Source of the DNA: Naganishia liquefaciens
Lineage: Eukaryota; Basidiomycota; Tremellomycetes; Filobasidiales; Filobasidiaceae
Assembly (NCBI GenBank): GCA_013423385.1
Contig: BLZA01000002.1
Span: 372,001 to 436,000, forward strand
Reading direction: 5' to 3'
DNA: 64,000 nt
Made by a program: the position numbers and the translations under genes. The notes under the pieces were generated by a model. That model saw nothing but the letters and a program-made list of their open reading frames with translations. It did no database searches and was not told where the DNA came from. How positions within the stretch are numbered: the stretch's first letter is position 1; the number at the start of each line of letters is the position of its first letter. This document shows positions 34,718 through 45,390 of the stretch, in pieces.

Positions 34718-35651
34718 GAGCAGATTAATCTATCCAATCGATCTGACTTGTAGATCAAATGGAATTCGTTGTATCGCCTGGCTGGAAAACGTGGATCTGG
34801 TTGAAACTTTTTATATGCCTGTCCGCAGGATTCAGTGCCTCAAGGGTAGTGAGTTGCGTGATATTGCTGTGTTTTTGCCCTACCTTTATCAGAACAGGAA
34901 GTTTTCGGGCATTCGTTGACGTCACGTTCACAGGATGCTCAATGAAGCTAAAGGATGGCGCAGTGCGCAGTCTTGTTAGAATATTATGCGTGCCCCAAGG
35001 CGGACCCTTGGGAGATCCCTAAGGACTACCAGATCCGTTATCACTGTACACAGTCGTCGCAATGCTTGGACAGCGTTGGTGTCAAAGCAGACATATGCGA
35101 CCGAGGCACTTCCAACGCCAGGTATTATTTCACTTGGTTTTTCCCTTTCAATGTATCACTGGCATAAATCCAGCTAGAGGCTGATCTTCTACAGAAGTGG
35201 GTATTCTCGAAGAGGGGCGAAAGTGTCAGCCAAGATGACTGCCAGTCTTCACCTAGATTCGACCGCGGCCGCGCTTGAGCTCGATCTTGCGATCCGCGAT
35301 ACGAATGGTACGATATGAAAACTTGACTCATGCTGTACAAAGCACTTGTGCACTTGCGTACTTTGAAAAGGAATCACAGCCATCAATTTCCTGACGAGCT
35401 ATTTGCCAAGTGAGTAATTCTGCAAGAGTTTGATCTTGGCAAAGTTCGCTGTTCCTTTCAGCTGGGGCTCGTTCAAAGGAGCTTGAGGGGTTACGCTGTG
35501 CATCGAAAATTCGCAGGGCAGCCACTCGTCGTGGAATACTCATTATATGAGTATTCACAGAACGTGACTTTACCTTCAGCCTCATCGCGCGGTGATCAAG
35601 CTTCACTCGCCCTCGCCGAAAGTTAAAAGCTTCGTCTGATATCTGCAAGAT
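34718..35651. other. Divergent intergenic region between two cysteine-module genes
   Basis: About 930 bp. Several short open frames but nothing conserved. Likely holds both promoters. Confidence 0.4.
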
Positions 35652-37397
35652 ATGACCAATGATTTTGGTAACGGTAATCCTCAAGATCTAGACTTGTTCA
35701 ACATTGAGGCTTCCCTGTATCCTCAGGACGAGTTCACTTTTCTGGAAGATCAGACAGTGACTGATGCATCCAGCAAATCACGCGCTAGCCAAGCAAGCTT
35801 TGACTCTGCCCTTCCCTATTTCGCTTCTTTAAGCTCGTGGCCACAACGGACCGATAATGCCGATTCTCTAGACGAACCCCCAAAGTATTACGACTACAGA
35901 GCGTACGGGTTGCTCCCTGATTCTGCTCGAAATTCATCACAAAGCGTCGATGTCGAAACTTTAGGCACGCCATCCAGTGGAACAATGCCCGGAGTCGCAG
36001 CGCCGCACTTTTGGGAAAGCTTTGGACAAACAGGACAAATGATGCAGCCCATGGGCTGGGTCTCAGACGTGTCTCCTCACGAAACCGTGAGGACTATGGC
36101 CTCTCGAGGGAATGTCAGCGATGGGTCTTCAAATCCGTTCGGCAACGTGTCGGTTGGCGTCTCTGGGTATTCTCAACCTCACCTTCCAAACGTCTACGGG
36201 ACTCCGCAGCGGGAACCCTATTCACCTCACGAGCTATCAATTACTGGATATGCGGATAGCATTCCTGAGAATTCATCAGTGCCGTCAAACAACACTGGTC
36301 AGCCTTTGATGCAATACTCTACCTTGAACCAATACACAAATCGCCCAAGAGAAGAATTGACCCAAAGGGCTTGGCTTGCCGCAAGATATCAGCCAAAGGC
36401 AGTGTTCAAACCATACGGAAGAGGCATCAAGAATCCTTGTACGCGCTGTACAGAGAAGAAACTGGCTTGTGTAGAATTGCAGGTCAGGGAACCCGAAACG
36501 TGTTTGAATTGCAGTCTTGCACAAGAGGGCTGCAATAGGAAAGATATGACTGCCGATGGACGATCTCGGCTGCGCTCACGGAGAAGAGTCAGCCGGGTAG
36601 ACACAACATCCATGGTGAGCGGCAGCCAAGTGAGCCAACCGACCGACATCAATCAATCGCTTCCTCGCAAGGATGGGTATGCGCCGTCAGCGTCTGGAGA
36701 GAATCAAACAATGTTTGCCGGGAACCCCAAGGTCATCCACCAAGCTGCACCTGTGGTGTTCCAAGTTTCTGAGTATACGTACCCGATGGTCTCGCCTCTT
36801 GACTGTCGCACACTCGGGGAACACCATCTTTTCAATTCTGACTATACCGTACCTGTTCCAGGGTTTTCTGCAAGTGAAATAATTCAAAAAGCTTCTACCG
36901 CCAATCAAGCGCCGAGCCAACAATATGGCGACTTGGTCGTGCCCGAGAGGACCGATAGTCAGCACCTACAGTATTCGCAGCCATGTCAGATGTTCGGCTG
37001 GAGCTCTTTCAATAGCTCTCTCTTACCAACTGGTATTTCTGTTGGCAACGGATCAGATGTCATGGCACCGTCTCCTGGGGGGACGGGCGACCCAAGCTCC
37101 TCCGGACCCAACGATAGCCTTAGTCGCCGCCTTGCCCTTCGCGCGCAACAAACGAAAAAAGGGCACTCGGTGGGTTTTGGAAGACCTCTCCAGCACCATT
37201 GCTCTCGTTGTGAGACACAGGGTCTAGTTTGTTTGACCACTGAGCCTTTTATCAAAGACACCTGCTTTGAATGTGACAAAGCCTCAGCTCTCTGCGATAG
37301 GGAAGAGAAGAAGCGACAACGCAAGAGAGACCGTGAGAGGGCAAAGTGGGCGAAGCACAAGCTAGAGAAGGCGGGACGGAAACGGGGGCCGGATTAA
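35652..37397 (+). CDS. Protein with two Zn2Cys6-like cysteine modules (581 aa)
   Basis: Single-exon frame of 581 aa. The first 250 residues are Ser/Pro/Gln/Tyr-rich and disordered, with a Tyr/Pro-rich composition seen in activation domains. Module 1 (Cys263, 266, 273, 284, 287, 294) reads CTRCTEKKLAC and CLNCSLAQEGC. Module 2 (Cys517, 520, 527, 538, 541, 548) reads CSRCETQGLVC and CFECDKASALC. Both have exactly C-x2-C-x6-C-x10-C-x2-C-x6-C. Each lacks the run of basic residues after the second Cys that a Gal4-type cluster uses on DNA, but strongly basic stretches (SRLRSRRR; KKRQRKRDRERAKWAKHK) follow each module. I do not recognise the family. A nuclear zinc protein is the best guess. Confidence 0.72.
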   Translation: MTNDFGNGNPQDLDLFNIEASLYPQDEFTFLEDQTVTDASSKSRASQASFDSALPYFASLSSWPQRTDNADSLDEPPKYYDYRAYGLLPDSARNSSQSVDVETLGTPSSGTMPGVAAPHFWESFGQTGQMMQPMGWVSDVSPHETVRTMASRGNVSDGSSNPFGNVSVGVSGYSQPHLPNVYGTPQREPYSPHELSITGYADSIPENSSVPSNNTGQPLMQYSTLNQYTNRPREELTQRAWLAARYQPKAVFKPYGRGIKNPCTRCTEKKLACVELQVREPETCLNCSLAQEGCNRKDMTADGRSRLRSRRRVSRVDTTSMVSGSQVSQPTDINQSLPRKDGYAPSASGENQTMFAGNPKVIHQAAPVVFQVSEYTYPMVSPLDCRTLGEHHLFNSDYTVPVPGFSASEIIQKASTANQAPSQQYGDLVVPERTDSQHLQYSQPCQMFGWSSFNSSLLPTGISVGNGSDVMAPSPGGTGDPSSSGPNDSLSRRLALRAQQTKKGHSVGFGRPLQHHCSRCETQGLVCLTTEPFIKDTCFECDKASALCDREEKKRQRKRDRERAKWAKHKLEKAGRKRGPD

Positions 37398-37748
37398 GCG
37401 ATTCAAGAGAAGAGGCTTGAAAATACACTGTGAATCTTTTGGGCTTTGGATGATATGAACTGTACCAAGTGTTATTCCGTCACCTCTCCTTGTGGCAGAT
37501 CATAAACGCCCATGGCGTCTGGAGACATTTGCAGCAGGTTCAAAGTGAGAGTTGAGCGCCGTGCGATCGGAAAGTGAATCGGTCGCCGTCCCGGTCTCAT
37601 CGTCGCGCCAGAACATGACCAGAATGTACACAGTATGGAATCCGAGCGTACTCCCGGAACCTTGCGTTCTGTCTACAACCACATCGGACGGAACACTAAC
37701 CCATCTATATCTCCTGCCTCGAGCTCCGCGAACATCCTAGAGCCCCCC

Positions 37749-39812
37749 TCACTTGCCCTCGCCACCGGCATCCGCATCGAGATCCACGGGCATCAACGGC
37801 CCGGGCGCATACGCATTCTTCTGCAGATGATCTTCCACCCATCGCAGGATCATCATCTGGCGCCGCAACCAAGAAAGACACGAGTTTAGCGCTACGAAAC
37901 GGCGGTGGGCAAGAGCAAGAGCGGGCACAGCGTACCTGTGGAACGGAATAGTATTTCCATGATGACCAGGGGAAGATGAGCTTTCGTAGCGGTGGCGGCT
38001 CGAGCTTTGTGGGATCCCGTTCCCACTGGGATGAGGGAATCAGCACCCGGAACGAGCGGCTGGGAGGTGGGGACCATACCTCTTCCCGAACACCAACGCA
38101 AAACGCCACGCGATCCGTAATAATCGCCTCAACTCCCATCCGCTTGCACCACACCATCTCCTCCCTCCCATTCACTGTCCACGCACACACGCGCTTTCCC
38201 TCGCGCTTGCATTCCTCCAAGAACCTCTGTCCCTCGGCGGACATGAGCATGGGAAACGCCATACTAAATCCGTCGCATGCGCGCCAGAAGAAGCGGCGTG
38301 CGAGGGGAAACGAGATGCCGATGTGATAGCGCTTGCATGTAGGTAGGTGGCGGGCGGCGGGGAGGAGAAAAAGGGGGTGCCAGAGACCGAGGATGATACG
38401 CGGGGTGAGGTTTTGGTCGGCGTCTGGGTATGATCTGCGGGACGGGCAAAATAAGGCGAATGATGGCGCTTCAGGTGGGTATCGCAACGTACGCGATAAT
38501 CTTGGCCATTTGTATGAACAATGTTTCCGGATCGTTTTGGATCTTGCAATCGATGTTCAATATCACATGCCGGTTCTCTGGCTTGGAGAAACGCAGCCAA
38601 TTAGCACGGCCAATACCCTGCACGCAGAGACCGCACGAAGGGGAAGCATACCTCCATGATCAACGCCACGAGTTCCTCGAACCGCGGGATCGGCTGGACA
38701 GGCTGCTTTCGCGTTCGGACGTGTCTGGAGGAGGGGGTGTCACGGCATCAGCATTCACCTCAGCATTGTCTCCTTGCTCAATGAGAGAGGTGTGGCCCGG
38801 TCATAGAAGATTCTCGCGCGCTCGACGTCTTCTCGGCCGTTGTACGACGACCTCGGGGATCTTCGCTGCAGCGCCTCCTATCATCGCTTCACTCGACAAG
38901 AGAGGAATCCTCGCTCCGCTCGATAGGTTAGAGATTCTCGCTTTACTCGACGAGAAAGATATCGCTCGACAAGCGAGGGATCCTCGCTTCGCTCAAAGTA
39001 TTCTCGGCCTGCCGACGACGGCCTCGGCATTTCTTTGTCTGCGACGCCTCCCATCATCGCTTGGCTCGGCAAGACGGGTTTTCTCGCTTCGCTCGATAGG
39101 TGTTCTCGCTTCGCTCGATAGGTCTCTTCTCGCTTCGCTCGATAGGAGGTCTTCTCGCTTCGCTCGATAGGAGGTCTCTTCTCGCTTCGCTCGATAGGAG
39201 GTCTCTTCTCGCTTCGCTCGATAGGAGGTCTCTTCTCGCTTCGCTCGATAGGAGGTCTTCTCGCTTCGCTCGAGGAGAGGTGTATTTTCGCGCGCCCTAC
39301 GGCGCGCTCGGGAATCCTTGCCTGCGGCGCTGGTATCCTCGCTTCGCTCGGAACACTCTCGCTTCGCTCGAGGACTGCTCGCTCCGCTCGCCGCTCGCGC
39401 ACACTCACTCAATCCCCCCTTCCCACTTCTGCTCCTTTATCCTTCCCCTCCCATCCGTCGTCCTATCCAACGTCGGATCATGAAACATCAACACCACGCC
39501 ATCCGTCGTCGCGTGAACGTCTTCCCTGAGCATCAGTACCAAGCATCCCATAATCGGTGAGCCCGGACTTACCGCTTTCGATCCCCTCGGCGCCTTCGAG
39601 GATGGCCGCACGGTAACTCGCCAATGTATTCTCTGGTAAATCCGCTACGGTCCCCCTCGATCAGCCTGCCCTTTATTCAAGCACAAGTTGGGGGACATAC
39701 CAGACGCTCCACGATGTCCCCAGCATTGGATCCTTCCATCTACCCTTCCAGATGTGGGTCCACTTGACGCATTCGGGGACGGCGCGTCTTCCGTGGGGTG
39801 CGGGGCGGACAT
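37749..39812 (-). CDS. Glycerophosphodiester phosphodiesterase
   Basis: Cleaves glycerophosphodiesters such as glycerophosphocholine to glycerol-3-phosphate and an alcohol. N-terminal exons give GHRGAS, PENTLASYRAAILEGAEG then the metal-site DVH and MFHDPTLDRTTDGRG, the GDPD signature. After a 684-nt intron (38725-39408) follow HVRTRKQPVQPIPRFEEL, NRHVILNIDCKIQNDPE, PRIILGLWHP, VCAWTVNGREEM and the closing strand GVEAIITDR. The last exon ends GGEGK at 37749. The order and spacing match the fungal GDPD family, with no signal peptide or SPX domain seen. The long intron is filled with a minisatellite. It is divergent from the LysM gene (326 bp). NTE1 at 15-20 kb makes this enzyme's likely substrate. 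Confidence 0.87.
38880..39400. repeat. Minisatellite inside a GDPD intron
   Basis: About 500 bp of copies of the 13-mer TCTCGCTTCGCTC followed by GATAGG(AGGTC)(TC). The middle (39105-39275) has at least seven near-identical 25-27-bp units; the edges are decayed. The core GAGCGAAGCGAG reads the same backwards (a mirror repeat). All lies within the intron 38725-39408, so it is spliced out. Long open frames across it on both strands are a repeat artefact. Confidence 0.85.
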
Positions 39813-40138
39813 GAATGATTCGGTGATCCTGTGCTTGAGTGCGGACAAGGCACTGTACGGGCGGATGTGGACGAGGATGAGGGGACGGCACAGGCCGAGT
39901 GTGTGTCTGCCGAGGAACGGAATGATGATGTGTGGTGGATTGATGGTTGACTGTCGGGTCGAGTGTTCCCTGCATTGTCTCGTTTGGCTGCTGGATGCAT
40001 CGCCATCACTGCGCTCATATGACTCATCCTCCACTCTGTGCGATCTGCATCCGAAACACCATCGCCCTCGATAAAGAGGCGAATCACTCGCTCCATCGAC
40101 GGGATCCACTGCAAACCGATACCATCCAACCACCTACC

Positions 40139-41219
40139 ATGCCCGCCCTCTGTCTCTCCTGCGCATCCACCATCCATTCACACGATACGCACAAGACACC
40201 CTGCTGCACCGCACCGATCTGCGCGGCGTGTATCGCGCGCAATCCGAGGATCGTCGGGTGGGTGCCGTGTTTGCAATGTGGAGAAGGGGTTGGCGTCGTT
40301 GAAGCGTTGGCGAAGAATAGGAGAGGGAGAAGGGACGATGAGGAAGAGGAGGGGTTGCCGGCGTATGAGGATGTGGCGGGGATCGATGTTGGCGGGGATG
40401 ACGACAACGACGACGACGAACCAGCACATCGAGGACAGGTGGCGGTGGCGTCCGAGGCGGACGCCCTTGCACAATATCACCAAATCCGCCGAGGCGAAAC
40501 AATCCGTAGTATCGCATCCCACTACTCTATAGATGTACGTTCCCCGTCTTTCCCACTCGAATACAACCGCTGACTCTGCTCGCAAGCCCCACACCTTGAT
40601 CAAACTCAACAATCTTCCGCATACGGCACTGACGACGCATCCGACCGTCATTCAAACGCGCAAGCAGCTGCGTTTGACCGCGGGCGATGCGGGGGAGGGG
40701 CTCACGAACGGATGGAAGGGCGTAGAGGAAGACGATCCCGCTCGCGCAGCGGAACGTCGTGCCAAGCGGTACGCCCACGGTTTTCCGGTTCTCTGCAAAC
40801 TTTTCGGGCTAACGCTTTCGCCGGTTCAAAGATTCCAACTAATCACGAAAACATCCGACCCAGCCATCGCGAAAGCCTACCTCTGCCTCTCCGACGATGA
40901 ACACCCTCTGTTGCGCGCTTCGTACGCGGATGACGGGGAGATCAAGGAGAAGTCCTCCGGTAGGAGTGTGGCGGGGATTACGCAGGAGGAGGCGGCGTTG
41001 CGGAGGTGGTTTGAGGATGAGGAGTGGGAGGCGCGGGTCGGGGAGGCGGCGGATGGGGTGGGCAAGGCGGAGGCGAAGGGGAAGGGGAAGGGGAAGGGAA
41101 AGGGGTGGTTGGGGGGCAAGGGAAAGGGAAAGGGCAAGAGTCAGGGCACTTGGGTCACGCGTGGGCCCGCGCCGAGGATGGGGCTGGGGATCGGGGAAAA
41201 GGGTGTGGGATGGTTATAG
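40139..41219 (+). CDS. Intracellular LysM protein with N-terminal cysteine-rich zinc-finger-like region
   Basis: Exons 40139-40534 and 40587-41219 give 342 aa. The N-terminus has eight cysteines in a treble-clef or RING-like array (CLSCASTIH, CCTAPICAAC, CLQCG; about residues 5-48) and no signal peptide. An acidic low-complexity linker follows. A LysM motif spans the intron: YHQIRRGETIRSIASHYSID, then HTLIKLNNLP. The C-terminal third has a conserved-looking segment TKTSDPAIAKAYLCLSD and ALRRWFEDEEWEARV, then a Gly-Lys repeat tail (KGKGKGKGKGWLGGKGKGKG). Non-secreted fungal LysM proteins of this type are known in outline. The function is unknown, but a protein-binding or ubiquitin-linked role is conceivable from the Cys array. 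Confidence 0.78.
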
Positions 41220-42517
41220 GATCCGAGGAGACCGTCGTTTGGAATGAGAGTTTGCCGTTGTATCCTGTCAGTCTAGACGTCAGTCTTGCTTGTTGGATTC
41301 TGTCTTGCGGTGATGCCGACCAATATCCCCGGGTGCATCGTTCGTTTTGGAAGACGCGAGAGCCGACTCTTCGCTTTGACGTCATCCCGAGCGGACTCGC
41401 GGGTGGGATTGACGCTCACGGCTGAAGACTGTGTCCTTCATCGAGGTCGACGCCGACACTTTCAGCGGGGCTTGCGTCTTCCGCCTGACGAGACATCCTC
41501 GCGCAGTTTCCGCCGTTTGAATTGCGTCTCGTATTCTCGCCATCGTCTCTCGTACGGGTGATTTACTTGACCGACAGCCACACGAGGGGGACAAGCCAAG
41601 CGGGAAACGTTACATCGTGCGTCAGCGAGGCATCGGATGGCTCGCTTTCCGATGCGGACATGATCGAGGACCCGCCAACGACGGCGAATCCTTCAATTCC
41701 AGACTCATACTCGAAGCACCGTCTCACGTCTATCATAGGATGCACAGCACAGCGACGAGAACTTGGTTTGAAGCGGAAAGCAATCTGCCCGTTCATCCGT
41801 CTGGTGCATACGCCTGTTGAACGAGCATACTCATTTCGTCGTATCTTGGGCACGGGAGGATATAGGATGAAGGGCGCCGCCATGCGAGGCGATCATGACA
41901 TGCCACGCTGGTGCGGAACAGCGGCAGAAGAGACGGCTCGGACGGACATCCGGAGCAGGGTCGAGCCCAAAGTGGGAAAACGAACAAATCCCGATTTCCC
42001 TCGCTGCTTGGGGATTGCGGTCGCTCAACCTTTACGCACCGTCTAACGGCTGCCAACATCGTTCCCGAGGGGGAAGGGGGGGGGACACGAGCCCCGTGAG
42101 CATGCCCTACGCAGACGCCTGACGCGATTGTCCCGACCGAAATGTCGTTCCACGATGGCACGAAGAGACTGCGTGCGAACGACTAATGGCTTCGTGCGTT
42201 GACGTTTGCACGCGCGGAAAGCCATGGCTTCTGGCTCGGGATCGCCGGGGCGGGAAACGCCCGTCATAGCGGTTCTGTAACCCGGAAAAGACCATTGCCG
42301 GACATGCATCCCGAGACCGGCGCTTCCCATTCCCCTCGGTCAGATCCGGCCACACAAAGTTGCCATTTCAATTGCATGTTCATTATCACATGTATCGCTC
42401 CGCGAATTCAACAAGCATAGCCAGCCGCGTGTCCTTTTGCATCTTGGTAGGTTATAGGTCGAGGTGATTAGTGGGCTGTGTGCGCGCGAGAGAGGGGAGG
42501 GGTTTGAGTATGTAGAT
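41220..42517. other. Intergenic
   Basis: About 1.3 kb between the LysM gene and the ACP gene, which converge here. Overlapping open frames occur on both strands (for example 41522-42046) but translate to composition-biased sequence without motifs. I support no gene. Confidence 0.45.
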
Positions 42518-43328
42518 TCACGGGTCCGGGTTGAGGAGCGCACCTTCGGGGGTCTTGGCGATGTATTCGATGGCTGGCAAAGGCGAGACGTCAGCATCGG
42601 ACCTCGCAAACGCCTTCTCGGAATCCTTCCCCGCCGATCGGAAACCCCGAATCTTTGGCTCGCTTCGCTTCGCACGGACTCACCCTGTCCAACACTGGTG
42701 ATCGCATCGGCCTCCTCGTCCGGAATCTCAATGGCGAATTCCTCTTCGATCGCCATGACGACTTCGACGGCGTCCAAGCTGTCGAGGCCGAGGTCCTTGG
42801 TGAAGGTTGCTTGCGGTGTCAGCTGCGAGGGATGAAGGGTGGGTTAGTGAGGTGTGTGCGAAAGGGTATGTGTGGAAGGTGTAGGTGAGGAAGTAGTGCG
42901 CGATTTCGATTCGGCGGGTTCTTTGTTGGGCTTGGGTGATCGATTGCGGATGATTTGAACGACGGCGCTACGCTCGGCGGATAGCCCAGAGGCCATTTCC
43001 ACCGCTCCCTCTCCGTTCAACCAAGACCGCATTCCCCCGCAACGCATTTCCTCCCAAGAATCCTCCCCCATTCACCTCGCCTCCCCCCCGAAAAATCCCC
43101 TCGAACCCCCGCTCCACTCACCTTTCCACCGTCCACCTTTTCAAACCCCTTCAGCACCTCCAACACCCGACTCGTAATCTGCTCCTTGTCCAGCCCGGCA
43201 CTAGCGGCGTACCACCTCTGACCTTGGGCGGCGAACCTCTGCGCTACGAGGGCGGGACGCGCGGCCGGGGCGGCGACGGGGGTGGATCGGGCGATGGCTC
43301 GGAGGGCGGGGAGTGCTGATCGGAACAT
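42518..43328 (-). CDS. ACP1: Mitochondrial acyl carrier protein
   Basis: Carries acyl chains on 4'-phosphopantetheine for mitochondrial fatty-acid (lipoic acid precursor) synthesis and binds complex I and the LYR/Fe-S machinery. Exons 43328-43122, 42822-42684 and 42573-42518 give 133 aa. The first exon encodes an Ala/Arg-rich targeting presequence and helix 1 ([15 protein letters not shown]). The second has the attachment site [18 protein letters not shown] with its Ser, then [12 protein letters not shown]. The third gives [16 protein letters not shown]. Intron 1 is 299 nt and intron 2 is 110 nt. The promoter shared with bL17m contains a TG microsatellite. Confidence 0.94.
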
Positions 43329-43337
43329 GGCGGTGCG

Positions 43338-43392
43338 AGTGTGTGTGTGTGTGTGGTGTGTGTGTGTGGTGTGTGTGTGTGTGTGTGTGTGG
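43338..43392. repeat. TG/GTGTGG microsatellite in a divergent promoter
   Basis: About 55 bp of (TG)n with GTGTGGTGTG interruptions, 10 bp upstream of the ACP start codon and about 250 bp upstream of bL17m. Such tracts are length-variable. Confidence 0.85.
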
Positions 43393-43555
43393 GATAGGGT
43401 GGCAGTGCGGATAGGCAGGGTGGGTGGTGGATCGGGGGGACGCTGCTTATGCTCGTCCCCCCCCGTGCGCTTTGGCTGCGCTTCCCACGCTGGACGCGCT
43501 TAATAACAGCCGCACACGATCGGGGATTGAGACATTTCCCCCCTCCCCCGTGAAT

Positions 43556-43586
43556 GGCATTTCATGGCATGGCATGGCATGGCATT
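43556..43586. repeat. GGCAT pentamer repeat upstream of bL17m
   Basis: A short run of GGCAT units (GGCATGGCATGGCATGGCAT) about 55 bp upstream of the bL17m start, probably in its 5' UTR or core promoter. Confidence 0.7.
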
Positions 43587-43636
43587 CCATTCGATGCATG
43601 GGTTAGTCCTCGACCCGTACATCCACACCCTCAACT

Positions 43637-45200
43637 ATGAAGCACGGAATCAAGCTCCGCAAACTCGGACGCACATCGTCCCACCGTTCCGCACTGCTCC
43701 GGTACGCCCCCCCCGGCTCGCGTTTTCTGGATTTTACTTGTCTGACAGACGTCTGGTTGGGCGTGCCCCGTGCCCATCATGATAGAAACCTCGTGGCGGC
43801 GCTGCTGCATCATGAGCAGATTCAGACGACGGTGCCCAAGGCAAAAGAGGCTGCGCGAGTGGCGGAAAAGGTGGGTTTTATTTGGCGCGGCAGAACGGCA
43901 AAGGGAGGAGAAAAGCGGTGGAGGCCAGCGTTTCGTGGATGGGAGGGGATGGTCTTGGGAAGGACACTGTTCGAGGCTTTGGTCGGCCAGGATAACAACG
44001 GAGAGGCGTAATGTTGATGAGCGAGTGGCGGTCGCGAAGCGCGCCGTCCATCCATCCGTGACGCAAACGTCGCAGGGAACTACAAATCTCAAACGGATTT
44101 CTGCTCTACACCACATCGCACGGCCTCGCCGCCGGATGACACCTCTTTTCGACCTGGCTCGGCATTCCAAAGGCCCCATCACCGTGGCCGAAACACAGGG
44201 CATTCCTCGCACTCGCACCCTGCGCCCCGTATCAACTGGTTGACCGTCTCCCCCTTCCTCCCCCCCCCCCCCCCTATCGACAGATGATCACCCTCGGCAA
44301 AAAGGGCACCGAAACGGCCAAACGCTCGGCACAGGCAATGCTCATGGTACGCTTTTTCCCTTGGCGCGAGCGCGGCCCCGGACGCCTACTGACCTGACTC
44401 CCCGCCCTCCGCGCGCGTACACAGCCAGCACACCACTATGGCGTCTCGTCCACGCCGCTTCCGCAGATGCCCATCTCTCCCTCGTCGGGCGCTTCCTCCT
44501 CGACGAGCAGCAGCAGCGGGGACAGCACGAGTCTCTTGCCGAAACTGTTTGGCACGCTCGCGCAGCGGTATGCGTCCCGCCCCGGGGGTTATACCCGCGT
44601 GATCAAGTACGGACGCAGGCCCGGGGATAACGCCGAGCAGTGTTTGCTGAGCCTTGTGGATGCCGAGCGGGATGTCAAGGCGGAGATGACGGCGCGTGCC
44701 GTGGGAAGGGAAGTGGTGGAGAGGGTGGTGGGTAGTGGGAAGGGGGTGGAAGGCTTGGTGGAGGGTGTGAGGGATGGGTTGCGCGCGGGGCAGGGGTTGA
44801 GTGAGCGGACGTGGAGAGAGGTGGAAAAAGTGGTCAGGTTTAGGACGCCGCGCGAGGTCGAGGCGTTTGAGGGGACGGCGATGCGGTATGCGGTGGGTCA
44901 TTTTCGGGGTTTTAGGGGAGTAGGCGTTCGTGCTGACGAACCCCCGGGGCGCAGAACGAGCTCTGGGCAATGCCAATCGCCGCCAAGAACGCACGCACGG
45001 CGCTCGACTCACGATCGATATCCAAGAATCGAACCCCGCCATCGAGCGCCAACGCCACCAAGCCGACGACGCTTGCGCGTGCGGGTACGCGTGCGCCCGG
45101 GTCGAGCGTTGCCGGGACGGGGCTGGGCATTGCGAGGGGATTGTTGGGCGCGCGCGGGGCGGGGGCGGGTGCGGGTGCGGGGCCGAGGGCTGTTGTATAG
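43637..45200 (+). CDS. Mitochondrial ribosomal protein bL17m
   Basis: Large-subunit mitoribosome protein. Exons 43637-43701, 43786-43870, 44284-44346, 44425-44892 and 44955-45200 give 308 aa. The bL17 core is spread over the first exons: [40 protein letters not shown], then MITLGKKGT, with [17 protein letters not shown] in the fourth exon. A Ser-rich insert and a long Ala/Gly-rich C-terminal extension ([17 protein letters not shown]) exceed the bacterial length of about 120-130 aa, as is usual for mitochondrial versions. Intron 2 is 413 nt and ends in a C-rich tract. Confidence 0.88.
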
Positions 45201-45390
45201 ATAGAGATGGGCAGATGGATGGAATCGCGCGGCGACATGACGTCGATTCGAGCGCGGGCGGAAGCAAAAAGGGGAGGGATCGTCAGGCCGTCGTCGCGTT
45301 TCAGCAGAGTACAGCAAGAGGGAATGAGCAATGTCGTGAATGCGGGGTGATCTACATTGGATCCACTCGAGTGACGCCCACGACGCCCAC

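Noticed and set aside
38880-39400. Possible CRISPR-like array of 25-27-bp direct repeats
   Set aside because: Units are contiguous with no unique spacers, lie in a eukaryotic intron, and have no cas genes nearby; it is a minisatellite.
38881-39412. Long open frames across the minisatellite (both strands) encoding SLDRRSLLA- or SYRAKREE-like repeats
   Set aside because: The repeat contains no stop codon in several frames, so the frames are automatic. Splicing of the GDPD gene removes the whole region.
40139-41219. Secreted LysM effector
   Set aside because: No signal peptide; the N-terminus is a cysteine array followed by an acidic linker.
41522-42161. Possible gene of about 174 codons between the LysM and ACP genes
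   Set aside because: Overlapping frames on both strands, no motif, no plausible splice partners.
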